A stretch of DNA of 6,902 nucleotides from Longimonas sp040409695 (GCF_040409695.1 NZ_JARWGJ010000131.1:1-6902); one strand, 5' to 3'. Positions 1-5,656 are shown, counted from the stretch's first letter. Notes: generated from the letters alone by a model not told the origin. Program-made: numbers and translations.

Positions 1-2258
1 CCCTTGCCGCCCCGGTTCGTGACGTCGTACTTGGTGGTGCGCACGATCTCCTCGCGTCCGTTGTTGGTTACCACCACGAGCCCCTCACGCGCCGCATCCG
101 ACAGCGTAGCCCCCAGGAGGCGATCGTCGTCCTGGATCCGCATGCCAATGACACCTTTGGCCGGCCCCTTGTAGACCGACACCTGCTCTACCGGAAAGAT
201 CAGCACGCGTCCGCCGTGCGAGGCAGCGCAGACGTGCTCGTGGCCCTGCGCCAGCATGGCACGCACGACCTCGTCATCTCCCTCCAACCGCATGAACATG
301 CGTCCGGCGCGCGTAGATGGCTCCATGAAGCCCTCAACGGTAAAGCGCGTGGCCTGGCCCGTCTTCGAGATAGCCACCACGTAGGGCGGATGCGCCTCCT
401 CGTCCTCAGCCACGCCGTTCTCATCAAAGAGCTGCTGCTGGTCGGGCTCCTCTGGACGTCCCGGCGGAAGCACGCGGTCGTCGAACCCAACCACGCCCAC
501 GACGCGCTCGCCGTCGTCGAACGAGAACAGCTTCTGAACCGGGTCGCCGTAGCCGGTGGTGCTCGGGATGTCGTTGATGCGCACCGTGTAGCAGGTGCCG
601 TAGTTTGTGAAGAAGCCCACCGTGGCGCGCGTGGAGCCTTCAAGCACCCACCCGACCTCGTCGCCGTCACGCACACGAATCGATTCAATGTCGGAGTACG
701 AGCCCTGCCGCTTCACCCAGCCGTCGCGCGTCACGATGACGTAGGCGTCGCTTTCGATGATGTAGTCAGCCTCGGTGTACTCGATCGCAGCATCGGGGCC
801 GCGAATCTCGCTGCGGCGGTCGTCGGCGTAGTCGGACTTTACCTGTTGCAGTTCGTCGCGCACCATATCCCACCGCGCAGATTCGTCGTCAAGCAGGGTG
901 CGGATTTCGCGGGCACGTGTCTGCTTGGCCTCCAGCTCGTCGCGGATCGCCTCGATTTCCATCTGCGACAGGCGGTAGAGCTTCGTGTCGAGCACCGCAT
1001 CGGCCTGGGTGTTGTCAAGTCCGAACCGGCGGGTGAGCCGGTCCTGCGCATCCTTCTTATTGGTGGAAGCACGGATCATAGCGATGGCTTCGTCGAGCGC
1101 GTCGAAGATCGTCTCGAAGCCTTCCAGCAGGTGGATGCGCTTCTCCAGCTTCTGCAGCTCGTGTTTCAGTCGCCGCGTAACGACCTGCAACCGAAATTGC
1201 AAGAAGTGCTGCAGAATGGTGCGCAGATTGACGCGCTCGGGCGTGCCCACGTCGGCCCGCTCGGTCGGCACCAGGCACGTCATGTTCACGTGGAAGCGAT
1301 GCTGCAGCTGGGTGTGCTTGAAGAGATAGGCCATAGCTGCCTCGGCGTCGGAGCCGCGCTTCAGCTCAAGCACAATGCGCACATCATCGGTCGACTCGTC
1401 GCGCACGTTCGAGAGCTGGGGCACGTTCTCATCGGCAATGTGGTCGGCGATCGACTCCACGATCTTGCTTTTGTCCACCCCGTACGGCACCGACTCGATA
1501 ATTGCGCGCGTCTTGCCTTTCATGCGGTAGCTGCCCCGCATCTCAATGGTGCCCTTGCCGGTGGCGTAGATCTCGCGTAGCTCTTCTTCGGTATTCAAGA
1601 TGGCTCCGCCTGTAGGAAAGTCGGGCGCCTTTACATGCTGCCAGAGCGCCTCAACAGAGGCATCAGGGTCGTCGATCAGGTGGAGCCCCGCATCCACCAC
1701 CTCGCCCAGGTTATGCGGCGGGATGTTCGTGGCCATGCCGACCGCGATGCCGCTGGCCCCGTTCACGAGCATGTTGGGCACCTTGGCGGGCAGCACGACC
1801 GGCTCCTGGAGCGTACCGTCGAACGTGTCGCGGTACTCCACCGTGTCCTGACGCAACTCAGTGAGCAGCTCCATCGCCAGCGGCTGCAGCTTGGCCTCGG
1901 TGTAGCGCATCGCGGCGGGATTGTCGCCGTCGAGCGAGCCGAAGTTGCCGTGGCCGTCTACCAGCGGGGCGCGCAACGAAAAATCCTGTGCCATGCGCAC
2001 CATCGCGTCGTAGATGGCGGTGTCGCCGTGCGGGTGGTACTTCCCCATCGTTTCCCCCACAATGGTCGCGCTCTTGCGGTGGCGCCCGTCGGGGTAGAGG
2101 TTCAGGTTGGTAAACATCGCATACAGGATGCGCCGCTGCACGGGCTTGAGTCCGTCGCGGATGTCAGGCAGCGCACGACTGGTAATAACGGATAATGCAT
2201 AGTTGAGATATCGCTTGCGTGCGGTCTCGTGCAGCGAAATCGATTCAGTTTCTGGCAT
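1..2258 (-). CDS. Type IIA DNA topoisomerase A subunit (GyrA/ParC family), C-terminus cut by window edge
   Basis: This is the DNA-breaking and rejoining subunit of DNA gyrase or topoisomerase IV; it pairs with a GyrB/ParE ATPase to change DNA supercoiling or unlink chromosomes. 752 codons are visible. Near the N-terminus are SRALPDIRDGLKPVQRR (27-43), the quinolone-determining segment GKYHPHGDTAIYD (72-84, with Thr80 and Asp84 at the E. coli GyrA Ser83/Asp87 positions) and catalytic Tyr119 in AMRYTEAKL. A coiled-coil/gate region lies near 365-450. The C-terminal beta-propeller begins near 500 and carries an acidic, Gln-rich insertion around 595-620. A canonical GyrA box (QRRGGxG) is absent from the first blade, but a related NRGGKG occurs at 748-753 at the window edge. 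KPVQRR and the missing early box lean towards ParC, but gyrase and topo IV cannot be separated here. The start is the only ATG after an in-frame TGA 12 bases upstream; no clear ribosome site is seen. Confidence 0.95.
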   Translation of the reverse strand, partial: MPETESISLHETARKRYLNYALSVITSRALPDIRDGLKPVQRRILYAMFTNLNLYPDGRHRKSATIVGETMGKYHPHGDTAIYDAMVRMAQDFSLRAPLVDGHGNFGSLDGDNPAAMRYTEAKLQPLAMELLTELRQDTVEYRDTFDGTLQEPVVLPAKVPNMLVNGASGIAVGMATNIPPHNLGEVVDAGLHLIDDPDASVEALWQHVKAPDFPTGGAILNTEEELREIYATGKGTIEMRGSYRMKGKTRAIIESVPYGVDKSKIVESIADHIADENVPQLSNVRDESTDDVRIVLELKRGSDAEAAMAYLFKHTQLQHRFHVNMTCLVPTERADVGTPERVNLRTILQHFLQFRLQVVTRRLKHELQKLEKRIHLLEGFETIFDALDEAIAMIRASTNKKDAQDRLTRRFGLDNTQADAVLDTKLYRLSQMEIEAIRDELEAKQTRAREIRTLLDDESARWDMVRDELQQVKSDYADDRRSEIRGPDAAIEYTEADYIIESDAYVIVTRDGWVKRQGSYSDIESIRVRDGDEVGWVLEGSTRATVGFFTNYGTCYTVRINDIPSTTGYGDPVQKLFSFDDGERVVGVVGFDDRVLPPGRPEEPDQQQLFDENGVAEDEEAHPPYVVAISKTGQATRFTVEGFMEPSTRAGRMFMRLEGDDEVVRAMLAQGHEHVCAASHGGRVLIFPVEQVSVYKGPAKGVIGMRIQDDDRLLGATLSDAAREGLVVVTNNGREEIVRTTKYDVTNRGGK

Positions 2259-2519
2259 ATGTTTCTTTCAATAACGGCTATAGAGGACGCGGCGAGTGCG
2301 CATAGCACAGACAACGTATCGATTCTCGAAAGGATGCACAAGCCCGACCCGCTGGCAGATGCAGCGTTCTCGTTAAATCTGATGTCCAGATGCGATTGGC
2401 ACCTGGCGAGGCAACCGCATGTCTCCATTACTGCCGGTATGCTCTTCTTGCATGATGGACTCGACATGCGTTGTCTTGCGACAAACCTGTGCCGCTCGCT
2501 CTTCTCGCCACCTTCTCAG

Positions 2520-2541
2520 GCTGTTACAATACTTTAACAGC
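2520..2541. promoter_or_regulatory. Inverted repeat, operator-like, in divergent promoter region
   Basis: Perfect 7-base arms GCTGTTA and TAACAGC flank an 8-base AT-rich spacer (CAATACTT). The repeat sits at the edge of the AT-rich core, 80 bases before the HAD start and about 260 before the topoisomerase start. The symmetry and position fit an operator for a dimeric regulator. There is no following T-run to suggest a terminator. The regulator is unknown and chance cannot be excluded for 7-bp arms. Confidence 0.35.
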
Positions 2542-2551
2542 TACATATCAA
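2523..2551 (-). promoter_or_regulatory. Candidate sigma70-like promoter for the topoisomerase gene
   Basis: On the minus strand, TTGATA (2551-2546, 5 of 6 to TTGACA) and TGTAAC (2528-2523, 4 of 6 to TATAAT) are separated by 17 bases. The -10 overlaps the inverted repeat at 2520-2541, so a regulator bound there could block initiation. It would give a leader of about 255 bases. Spacing is ideal but the -10 is weak, and this phylum may use a different promoter consensus. Confidence 0.25.
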
Positions 2552-2578
2552 TTCACTTTTACGATTTTTATTCATAGC

Positions 2579-2608
2579 TTGGGCGCAGTCAAGATGTATC
2601 TCTATTAC
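2579..2608 (+). promoter_or_regulatory. Weak candidate promoter for the HAD gene
   Basis: TTGGGC (2579-2584) and TATTAC (2603-2608) are 18 bases apart, just ahead of the ATG at 2622. If used, transcription would start within about 10 bases of the start codon, giving an almost leaderless mRNA. That would fit the absence of a Shine-Dalgarno sequence (ACCGCGCGCCC precedes the ATG). The hexamers match the consensus poorly. Confidence 0.2.
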
Positions 2609-2621
2609 ACACCGCGCGCCC

Positions 2622-3302
2622 ATGAAGCTCTTGCTCTTCGACATTGACGGTACCCTCCTTCATGCAAATGGGTCTGGACGTCAGGCCATCGAGCAGGCGC
2701 TATCGGATGTATTCGACCAGCCGATCTCAACTGAGGGCGTTACGTTCTCGGGACGCACCGATCCAGGTATCATGCGCGACATTCTTACGCAGAACGGCGT
2801 TGCTGCCACCACATCTAACATCGCACGGGCCATCGGGGCCTACGAATCGCTGGTGCTTGAAACCGGTGATCCAAACGATGTGACGCTCATCCCCGGCGTA
2901 CCGCCGCTGCTTGATCGCCTCTCCAGCCGGTCGGATGTAATGCTGGCGCTGCTCACGGGCAACATACGCTCTACCGCCTTCTGGAAGCTGAAAGCGGTCG
3001 GACTCGACCCGCACTTCTCGTTTGGCGCCTTTGGCTCAGACGACGGCGAACGTCGCAATCTACCGCCCGTGGCTGTGCGGCGCGCGAAAAAGCATACTGG
3101 ACACACCTTCGTCGGTAGCGATGTCGTGATCATCGGTGACACCCAGCACGACATTCAGTGCGGACGCGGCATCGGGGCCTTCTCGGTCGGGGTCTGTACG
3201 GGATCCTACAGCCGTAACGACCTCTCGTCGTACAATCCCAATGTGCTCTTCGACACACTGCAAGATACCGATGCGTTTATCGATCAGGTGCTGGGCGGCT
3301 AA
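2622..3302 (+). CDS. HAD-superfamily hydrolase, phosphoglycolate phosphatase-like
   Basis: A 226-residue haloacid-dehalogenase-type phosphatase, a usual length for the Gph/PgmB-like branch. All four HAD motifs are visible: motif I DIDGTL with nucleophile Asp7 and acid/base Asp9; motif II LLTGN with Thr112; the motif III lysine, Lys122 or Lys124, in FWKLKAVGL; and motif IV GDTQHDI with Asp173 and Asp177, which bind Mg2+. Residues about 15-85 form the helical cap typical of subfamily I, which sets substrate choice. The likely reaction is removal of phosphate from a small phosphorylated metabolite such as 2-phosphoglycolate, but the substrate cannot be read from sequence. No signal peptide is seen, so it should be cytosolic. 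It appears monocistronic: it diverges from the topoisomerase gene and is followed by about 800 bases without a gene. The ATG at 2622 puts motif I at the normal distance from the N-terminus. Confidence 0.93.
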   Translation: MKLLLFDIDGTLLHANGSGRQAIEQALSDVFDQPISTEGVTFSGRTDPGIMRDILTQNGVAATTSNIARAIGAYESLVLETGDPNDVTLIPGVPPLLDRLSSRSDVMLALLTGNIRSTAFWKLKAVGLDPHFSFGAFGSDDGERRNLPPVAVRRAKKHTGHTFVGSDVVIIGDTQHDIQCGRGIGAFSVGVCTGSYSRNDLSSYNPNVLFDTLQDTDAFIDQVLGG

Positions 3303-3394
3303 TCCTTTTTACGCTGGCTTCCCCCCACACCACACGTCATCCCAGGCCAAGCACAGCAAAGACCCGAGCTCTTTGCCCAACTCAGGACCACCCC

Positions 3395-3450
3395 GCCCTT
3401 CGGGCACACCTCCTTTCCGGCTGCGCCGGTAGGAGGGGACGCTGCAGCGT
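3395..3450. repeat. Cluster of hairpin-forming palindromes (dispersed-repeat type)
   Basis: Three successive inverted repeats occur here. GCCC-TTC-GGGC begins at 3395. A compound hairpin follows, with CCTCCT (3409-3414) pairing with AGGAGG (3431-3436) around an inner CCGGC-TGC-GCCGG (3417-3429). Last is a perfect 12-base palindrome, ACGCTGCAGCGT (3439-3450). To my knowledge, similar GCCCTTCGGGC / GGCTGCGCC / AGGAGGGG blocks recur as intergenic repeats in other GC-rich bacteria. They lie about 90 bases after the HAD stop without a T-run, so they are not a standard terminator, although they could stabilise or stop the upstream mRNA. Confidence 0.6.
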
Positions 3451-3487
3451 GGCACTTCTGCAGGAACGGTCGCAAAAGGAACCCATC

Positions 3488-3521
3488 AAATCCCCCTCGG
3501 CGGAGGGGGATTTAGGGGGAT
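3488..3521. repeat. Perfect 11-bp-stem hairpin with extra direct repeat
   Basis: AAATCCCCCTC (3488-3498) and GAGGGGGATTT (3503-3513) are exact complements around a GGCG loop. AGGGGGAT (3504-3511) is then repeated directly at 3514-3521. The pattern AATCCCCC...GGGGGATTTAGGGGGAT is one I recognise as a dispersed intergenic repeat in many unrelated bacteria. There is no U-tract, so intrinsic termination is unlikely. Confidence 0.65.
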
Positions 3522-3552
3522 GGATCGCTGCGCTTCCTCCCTACGATAACAA
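3522..3552. repeat. Degenerate right end of a third MITE-like copy
   Basis: The stretch TCGCTGCGCTTCCTC followed by CCTACGATAACAA resembles the reverse complement of the left end of the element at 3576 (that reverse complement ends CTCGCAATGACAA). It is followed by a 23-base spacer resembling the 20-base spacer between the next two elements. It therefore looks like the remnant end of an earlier member of the array. Confidence 0.4.
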
Positions 3553-3575
3553 CCCCGAGAGAACCATCCTTCACC

Positions 3576-3730
3576 TTGTCATTGCGAGGAGCGCCAGCGA
3601 CGTGGCAATCTCATGCGTTTCTGTTCGGGCGGGGCTTCCTTGGTGAAACGCACAGATCGCACCCCAGGAGTACTCGTTCGCTCCGCTCACAGCGCCGCGT
3701 CAGTCGCAAACTCCCTCCTCGCGACGACAA
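3576..3730. mobile_element. MITE-like repeat element, copy 1
   Basis: The 155-base element has imperfect terminal inverted repeats. The left end is TTGTCATTGCGAGGAG (3576-3591). The right end reads CTCCTCGCGACGACAA (3715-3730), which matches the complement of the left end at 14 of 16 positions. It contains GCGACGTGGCAATCTC, the hallmark continuation of a repeat family seen between genes in many bacteria. There is no transposase, so if mobile it would be moved in trans. Open frames across it (for example one encoding LVIARSASDVAISC) are artefacts of the repeat. No clear target-site duplication was seen. Confidence 0.55.
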
Positions 3731-3842
3731 TCCCGGGAAACACACCCACCTTGTCATTGCGAGCGACCGAAGGGAGCGCGGCAATCTCATGCGCCCCTGT
3801 TCGGGGCGAACTTCCTTGGCGGGACGCACAGGTCCGCCACCA
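3711..3842. repeat. Second copy of a ~130-bp direct repeat (first copy ~3533-3662)
   Basis: Allowing small gaps, 3533-3662 and 3711-3842 align through their length. Shared landmarks are an ACAA-CCCG block, CACCTTGTCATTGCGAG, GGCAATCTCATGCG, CTGTTCGGG, CTTCCTTGG and ACGCACAG. The offset is about 175 bases. The duplication includes the spacer ahead of each element, so the unit was probably copied in tandem and not inserted twice independently. Confidence 0.6.
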
Positions 3843-3918
3843 CCTCGCACGCGCAGCCCCTGCTCACCAGGCAAGAGATGGTTCAGCGCTCGGCTTTCCC
3901 GTCTGCTCACCATGACAC
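3751..3918. mobile_element. MITE-like repeat element, copy 2
   Basis: The left end TTGTCATTGCGAGC (3751-3764) has a decayed inverted partner near GCTCACCATGACAC (3905-3918), matching at about 11 of 14 positions. The interior shares GGCAATCTCATGCG and CTTCCTTGG with copy 1. It holds its own hairpin, CGCCCC-TGTTC-GGGGCG (3792-3808), whose counterpart in copy 1 is degraded. The frame encoding LVIASDRRERGNL across the left end is a repeat artefact, not a gene. The right boundary is less certain than the left. Confidence 0.45.
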
Positions 3919-4044
3919 GCTCTACAAGTCCTCATACGAGCCTGGTAAGGGGTCCGACTACAAAGAGAACATGGTCGTGGTGCACGCGCTCGCCACGTCC
4001 AGACCACTGGGAAGCGCCCCCTTCCATTCGACCTGATAACTTTT
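3919..4044. other. Intergenic stretch with no recognised feature
   Basis: Between the repeat array and the possible promoter at 4045 I find no hairpin, RNA gene or supported coding sequence. A short plus-strand frame from ATG 3878 ends with TGA at about 4036. It starts inside the repeat element and encodes no recognised protein. Confidence 0.4.
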
Positions 4045-4050
4045 TATAAA
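4045..4050 (+). promoter_or_regulatory. Candidate -10 box for the sulfide-oxidation operon
   Basis: TATAAA lies in a locally AT-rich run and matches TATAAT at 5 of 6 positions. No good -35 is visible at 16-18 bases upstream, which may mean an activator-dependent or non-classical promoter. Initiation near 4057 would place the tandem palindromes (4075-4102) just downstream, where a bound repressor could act as a roadblock. Confidence 0.3.
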
Positions 4051-4074
4051 CACCGCTCGAAACAACCGCACCAC

Positions 4075-4102
4075 TTGTAGCTACAACTAATTGTAACTAC
4101 AG
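4075..4102. promoter_or_regulatory. Tandem 12-bp palindromes, probable operator
   Basis: TTGTAGCTACAA (4075-4086) is a perfect 12-base palindrome. After CTAA comes TTGTAACTACAG (4091-4102), matching it at 10 of 12 positions with a 16-base period. Two evenly spaced dyads just before the first gene of an operon are a typical layout for cooperative binding of a dimeric winged-helix or helix-turn-helix repressor. The TGTA-N2-TACA core has no certain assignment to a regulator family. No candidate regulator gene lies in the window. Confidence 0.55.
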
Positions 4103-4181
4103 CGTTATGCATGCACTGCCCGGCGCACCTCACGTGCGCACTCGCAGCCGTGCCCAAACTCTCTCCCTGACTGGACGCGCT

Positions 4182-4805
4182 ATGTGCTCAACGAAATGCC
4201 CCGCCTCATTCCACGTGCTACGGGCAATGGGAGCACTTTCGCTCGTAGCCGCTTCGCTGCTGCTTTTCGCATGTGCCAGCCCTCCTGACACCGATGAGCG
4301 CTCCCCAACCCAGGAACAGGTGGAAGAGCAGATTGAAAGCCTCGATGCCATGCGCTCGGGACTTGCTCAACAGGTCGATGATCCGGAATCCGTCGACCAG
4401 TCTACCTTCGCTGAGGTCTGCCAGCCGGTCGGGCGCCGGGCACAGCAGATGGCTCAGGCGAACGGATGGGTCGTGCAGCAGCTGGCCGACCGGAATCGCA
4501 ACCCCAATAACACGCTCGACGATGAGGCACGCGCGGTACACGAGCGCTTCGCTGAGAATCCTGACCTGAAGCGTGTCTGGCACGAAGATACGATGCTTAA
4601 TGGCACCTCAGGACAACGGTTCTTCCAGCGCATCACGGTAGAGGAAACCTGCCTGGCCTGCCATGGCGCCGAGGCCAACCGACCTGGTTTCGTGAAGGAA
4701 GGATACCCCGACGACCGTGCATACGGATTTGAACCGGGCGACCTGCGCGGACTGTACGCGGTGTTCGTGCCCGATAGTCTAATGGCGCATGCCTCACTGC
4801 CCTGA
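4182..4805 (+). CDS. Tll0287-like (DUF3365) c-type heme lipoprotein
   Basis: From ATG 4182 the protein has 207 residues. Residues 1-31 form a lipoprotein signal: a basic n-region, the hydrophobic run MGALSLVAASLLLFA and lipobox Cys31 followed by ASPP. The exported part matches the DUF3365/Tll0287 heme-domain pattern: Cys80 in FAEVCQP, then NGW (Trp96), the RNPNN motif (106-110) and CLACH (157-161), a c-type heme attachment site. In cyanobacterial Tll0287 the heme is bound by a His and an N-terminal-side Cys; here His161 and Cys80 are the equivalents by position (inference). It should be anchored outside the cytoplasm and act as a redox or ligand sensor or electron carrier. It leads the DUF1641-SQR genes with a 131-base gap, possibly as one operon. 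The frame is open from ATG 4107, but that would give an over-long 56-residue signal; ATG 4227 is another option. No start has a Shine-Dalgarno sequence. Confidence 0.85.
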   Translation: MCSTKCPASFHVLRAMGALSLVAASLLLFACASPPDTDERSPTQEQVEEQIESLDAMRSGLAQQVDDPESVDQSTFAEVCQPVGRRAQQMAQANGWVVQQLADRNRNPNNTLDDEARAVHERFAENPDLKRVWHEDTMLNGTSGQRFFQRITVEETCLACHGAEANRPGFVKEGYPDDRAYGFEPGDLRGLYAVFVPDSLMAHASLP

Positions 4806-4858
4806 TTCTCGCCACCGTTTCCCGCTGTTTCTTCCATAGCCCCGATACGCTCGGCACG

Positions 4859-4864
4859 TATTAT
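4859..4864 (+). promoter_or_regulatory. Possible internal -10 box ahead of the DUF1641 gene
   Basis: TATTAT matches TATAAT at 5 of 6 positions within the 131-base gap after the heme lipoprotein gene. No recognisable -35 lies at the proper distance. The gap is long for tightly coupled genes, so a second start for DUF1641-SQR is possible. No intrinsic terminator is visible in this gap. Confidence 0.15.
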
Positions 4865-4936
4865 TGCTTTCGACGCGGAAGCGCTTTTGCCGAATCCCCC
4901 CTTGTCACACGCTCCTACTCACACCCTCCTGATGCC

Positions 4937-5656
4937 ATGAGTACATCCCCTCCTTCTACCAACGGCGCGGCCTCGCTTGAGGAGCGCCTCAACGACCCTC
5001 AGACTACGAAAGCGCTGCATCGCATCTTGGACCGGCTCGACGCAATCGAAGAGGCCGTCGACGGCCTCGCTACAGCGGTCGACCAGGCCCCGCAAGCCGC
5101 CAACATGGTCACCGATATGGTCGACGATACCTACCGCACGGCCGAGGAGCACGGCGTGGACCTCGACGAGCGGATGCAGCTTGCCCTGCAGCTCACCGAG
5201 CGCCTCACCGCACCCGAAACGGTCGGTACGCTTACGCGGCTCATGGACCGCATGGACGATATTGATCAGCTTATCGACCTCGCTGACCAGGCGCCGGGCA
5301 TGGCTAACATGATGGTCGATATGTTCGATGATGCCTACCGTGCTGCTGAAGCCTCCGGCCACGACCCTGAACTGGTCCTGCGCCGTAGCGCCGAAGCCGT
5401 AAGCGAGCTTAGCGCTTTCGTGGCGTCCGATGAATTTGAGACGCTCAAAAACTCAGGTATCCTTGACCCCGATGCGGTCTCCGTTGTCGGCAAGGCGGGC
5501 GACGCGCTCGCTGAATGCCGTCAGGAATGTGGGGATGAACCGCCTCAGGTCGGACTTTGGGGCCTCTTTAAGGCATTCCGCGATTCCGACACACGCCGAG
5601 CTCTTGGCTTCCTCACCATGTTTGGCAAACACTTTGGACGCAAACTGCAATCGTAA
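4937..5656 (+). CDS. DUF1641 family protein, partner of sulfide:quinone oxidoreductase
   Basis: A 239-residue, strongly acidic and mostly helical protein with no signal peptide or obvious membrane segment. The C-terminal block (205-235: GLWGLFKAFRDSDTRRALGF, then a helix ending KHFGRKL) is the conserved DUF1641 signature. The N-terminal two-thirds is an internal duplication: residues 14-84 and 86-152 share ERL, a DRLDAI/DRMDDI heptad, DQAP, ANM, a DM-DD-YR-AE segment and nearly the same length. DUF1641 proteins are often encoded beside SQR-like flavoproteins or formate dehydrogenases; no catalytic activity is established to my knowledge. The SQR gene follows after 41 bases on the same strand, so co-transcription and a role in SQR assembly, membrane attachment or electron transfer are reasonable inferences. 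The acidity fits a salt-adapted host. The ATG at 4937 begins MSTSPP; no Shine-Dalgarno is seen. Confidence 0.85.
   Translation: MSTSPPSTNGAASLEERLNDPQTTKALHRILDRLDAIEEAVDGLATAVDQAPQAANMVTDMVDDTYRTAEEHGVDLDERMQLALQLTERLTAPETVGTLTRLMDRMDDIDQLIDLADQAPGMANMMVDMFDDAYRAAEASGHDPELVLRRSAEAVSELSAFVASDEFETLKNSGILDPDAVSVVGKAGDALAECRQECGDEPPQVGLWGLFKAFRDSDTRRALGFLTMFGKHFGRKLQS
4976..5392 (+). repeat. Internal protein duplication within the DUF1641 gene
   Basis: Two in-frame units, 4976-5188 (residues 14-84) and 5192-5392 (residues 86-152), encode about 70 aligned residues each with one four-residue gap. The match is clear in protein but diverged in DNA, so the duplication is old. Each unit reads as helix, acidic loop and helix, with DQAP at the same place. 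A shorter third partial match may start near residue 158 (LSAFVASDEF). Confidence 0.6.

Larger units (their letters stand above)
2259..2621. other. Divergent intergenic region between topoisomerase and HAD phosphatase genes
   Basis: This 363-base stretch separates two divergently transcribed genes and must hold both promoters. Roughly 2259-2520 has ordinary base composition and no convincing gene. A 102-codon plus-strand reading frame (2229-2537) begins inside the topoisomerase gene and shows no recognisable domain. The segment 2521-2580 is distinctly AT-rich and contains the inverted repeat and promoter-like hexamers listed separately. No RNA gene or riboswitch was recognised. Confidence 0.6.

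Noticed and set aside
216..1580. 454-codon plus-strand open frame
   Set aside because: It is antisense to the topoisomerase gene, which has clear catalytic motifs; long antisense frames are expected in GC-rich coding DNA and this translation has no recognisable domain.
1635..2195. 186-codon plus-strand open frame
   Set aside because: It lies opposite the topoisomerase catalytic region (Tyr119 and the quinolone-determining segment); its translation is compositionally biased and not family-like.
2102..2467. 121-codon minus-strand frame covering the topoisomerase start
   Set aside because: It is in a different frame from the topoisomerase and overlaps its conserved N-terminus; no domain is visible.
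2229..2537. 102-codon plus-strand frame spanning the intergenic region
   Set aside because: It starts inside the topoisomerase gene on the other strand, has no recognisable motif or plausible start signal, and runs through the likely promoter region.
3488..3513. Strong hairpin as a terminator for the HAD gene
   Set aside because: No T-run follows on either strand, it lies about 190 bases past the stop codon, and the sequence fits a dispersed repeat better.
3576..3918. CRISPR array
   Set aside because: There are only two to three diverged copies of a long, palindromic unit with similar (not unique) spacers; this is not CRISPR architecture.
3878..4036. Short plus-strand frame ending after PLGSAPFHST
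   Set aside because: It begins inside the MITE-like element, has no start signal and matches no family I recognise; it was considered as a gene fragment but is unsupported.
3449..4049. Overlapping open frames encoding peptides such as LVIARSASDVAISC and LVIASDRRERGNL
   Set aside because: These are translations of the dispersed repeat elements; the same peptides are familiar annotation artefacts, and all frames are equally open there.
4876..4891. Small hairpin GCGGAAGCGCTTTTGC as a terminator between the heme and DUF1641 genes
   Set aside because: The stem depends on G-U pairs, is short, and is not followed by a T-run, so it does not argue against co-transcription.
4919..5362. 147-codon minus-strand open frame
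   Set aside because: It is antisense to the DUF1641 gene; the plus strand shows a conserved C-terminal signature and internal protein repeats.
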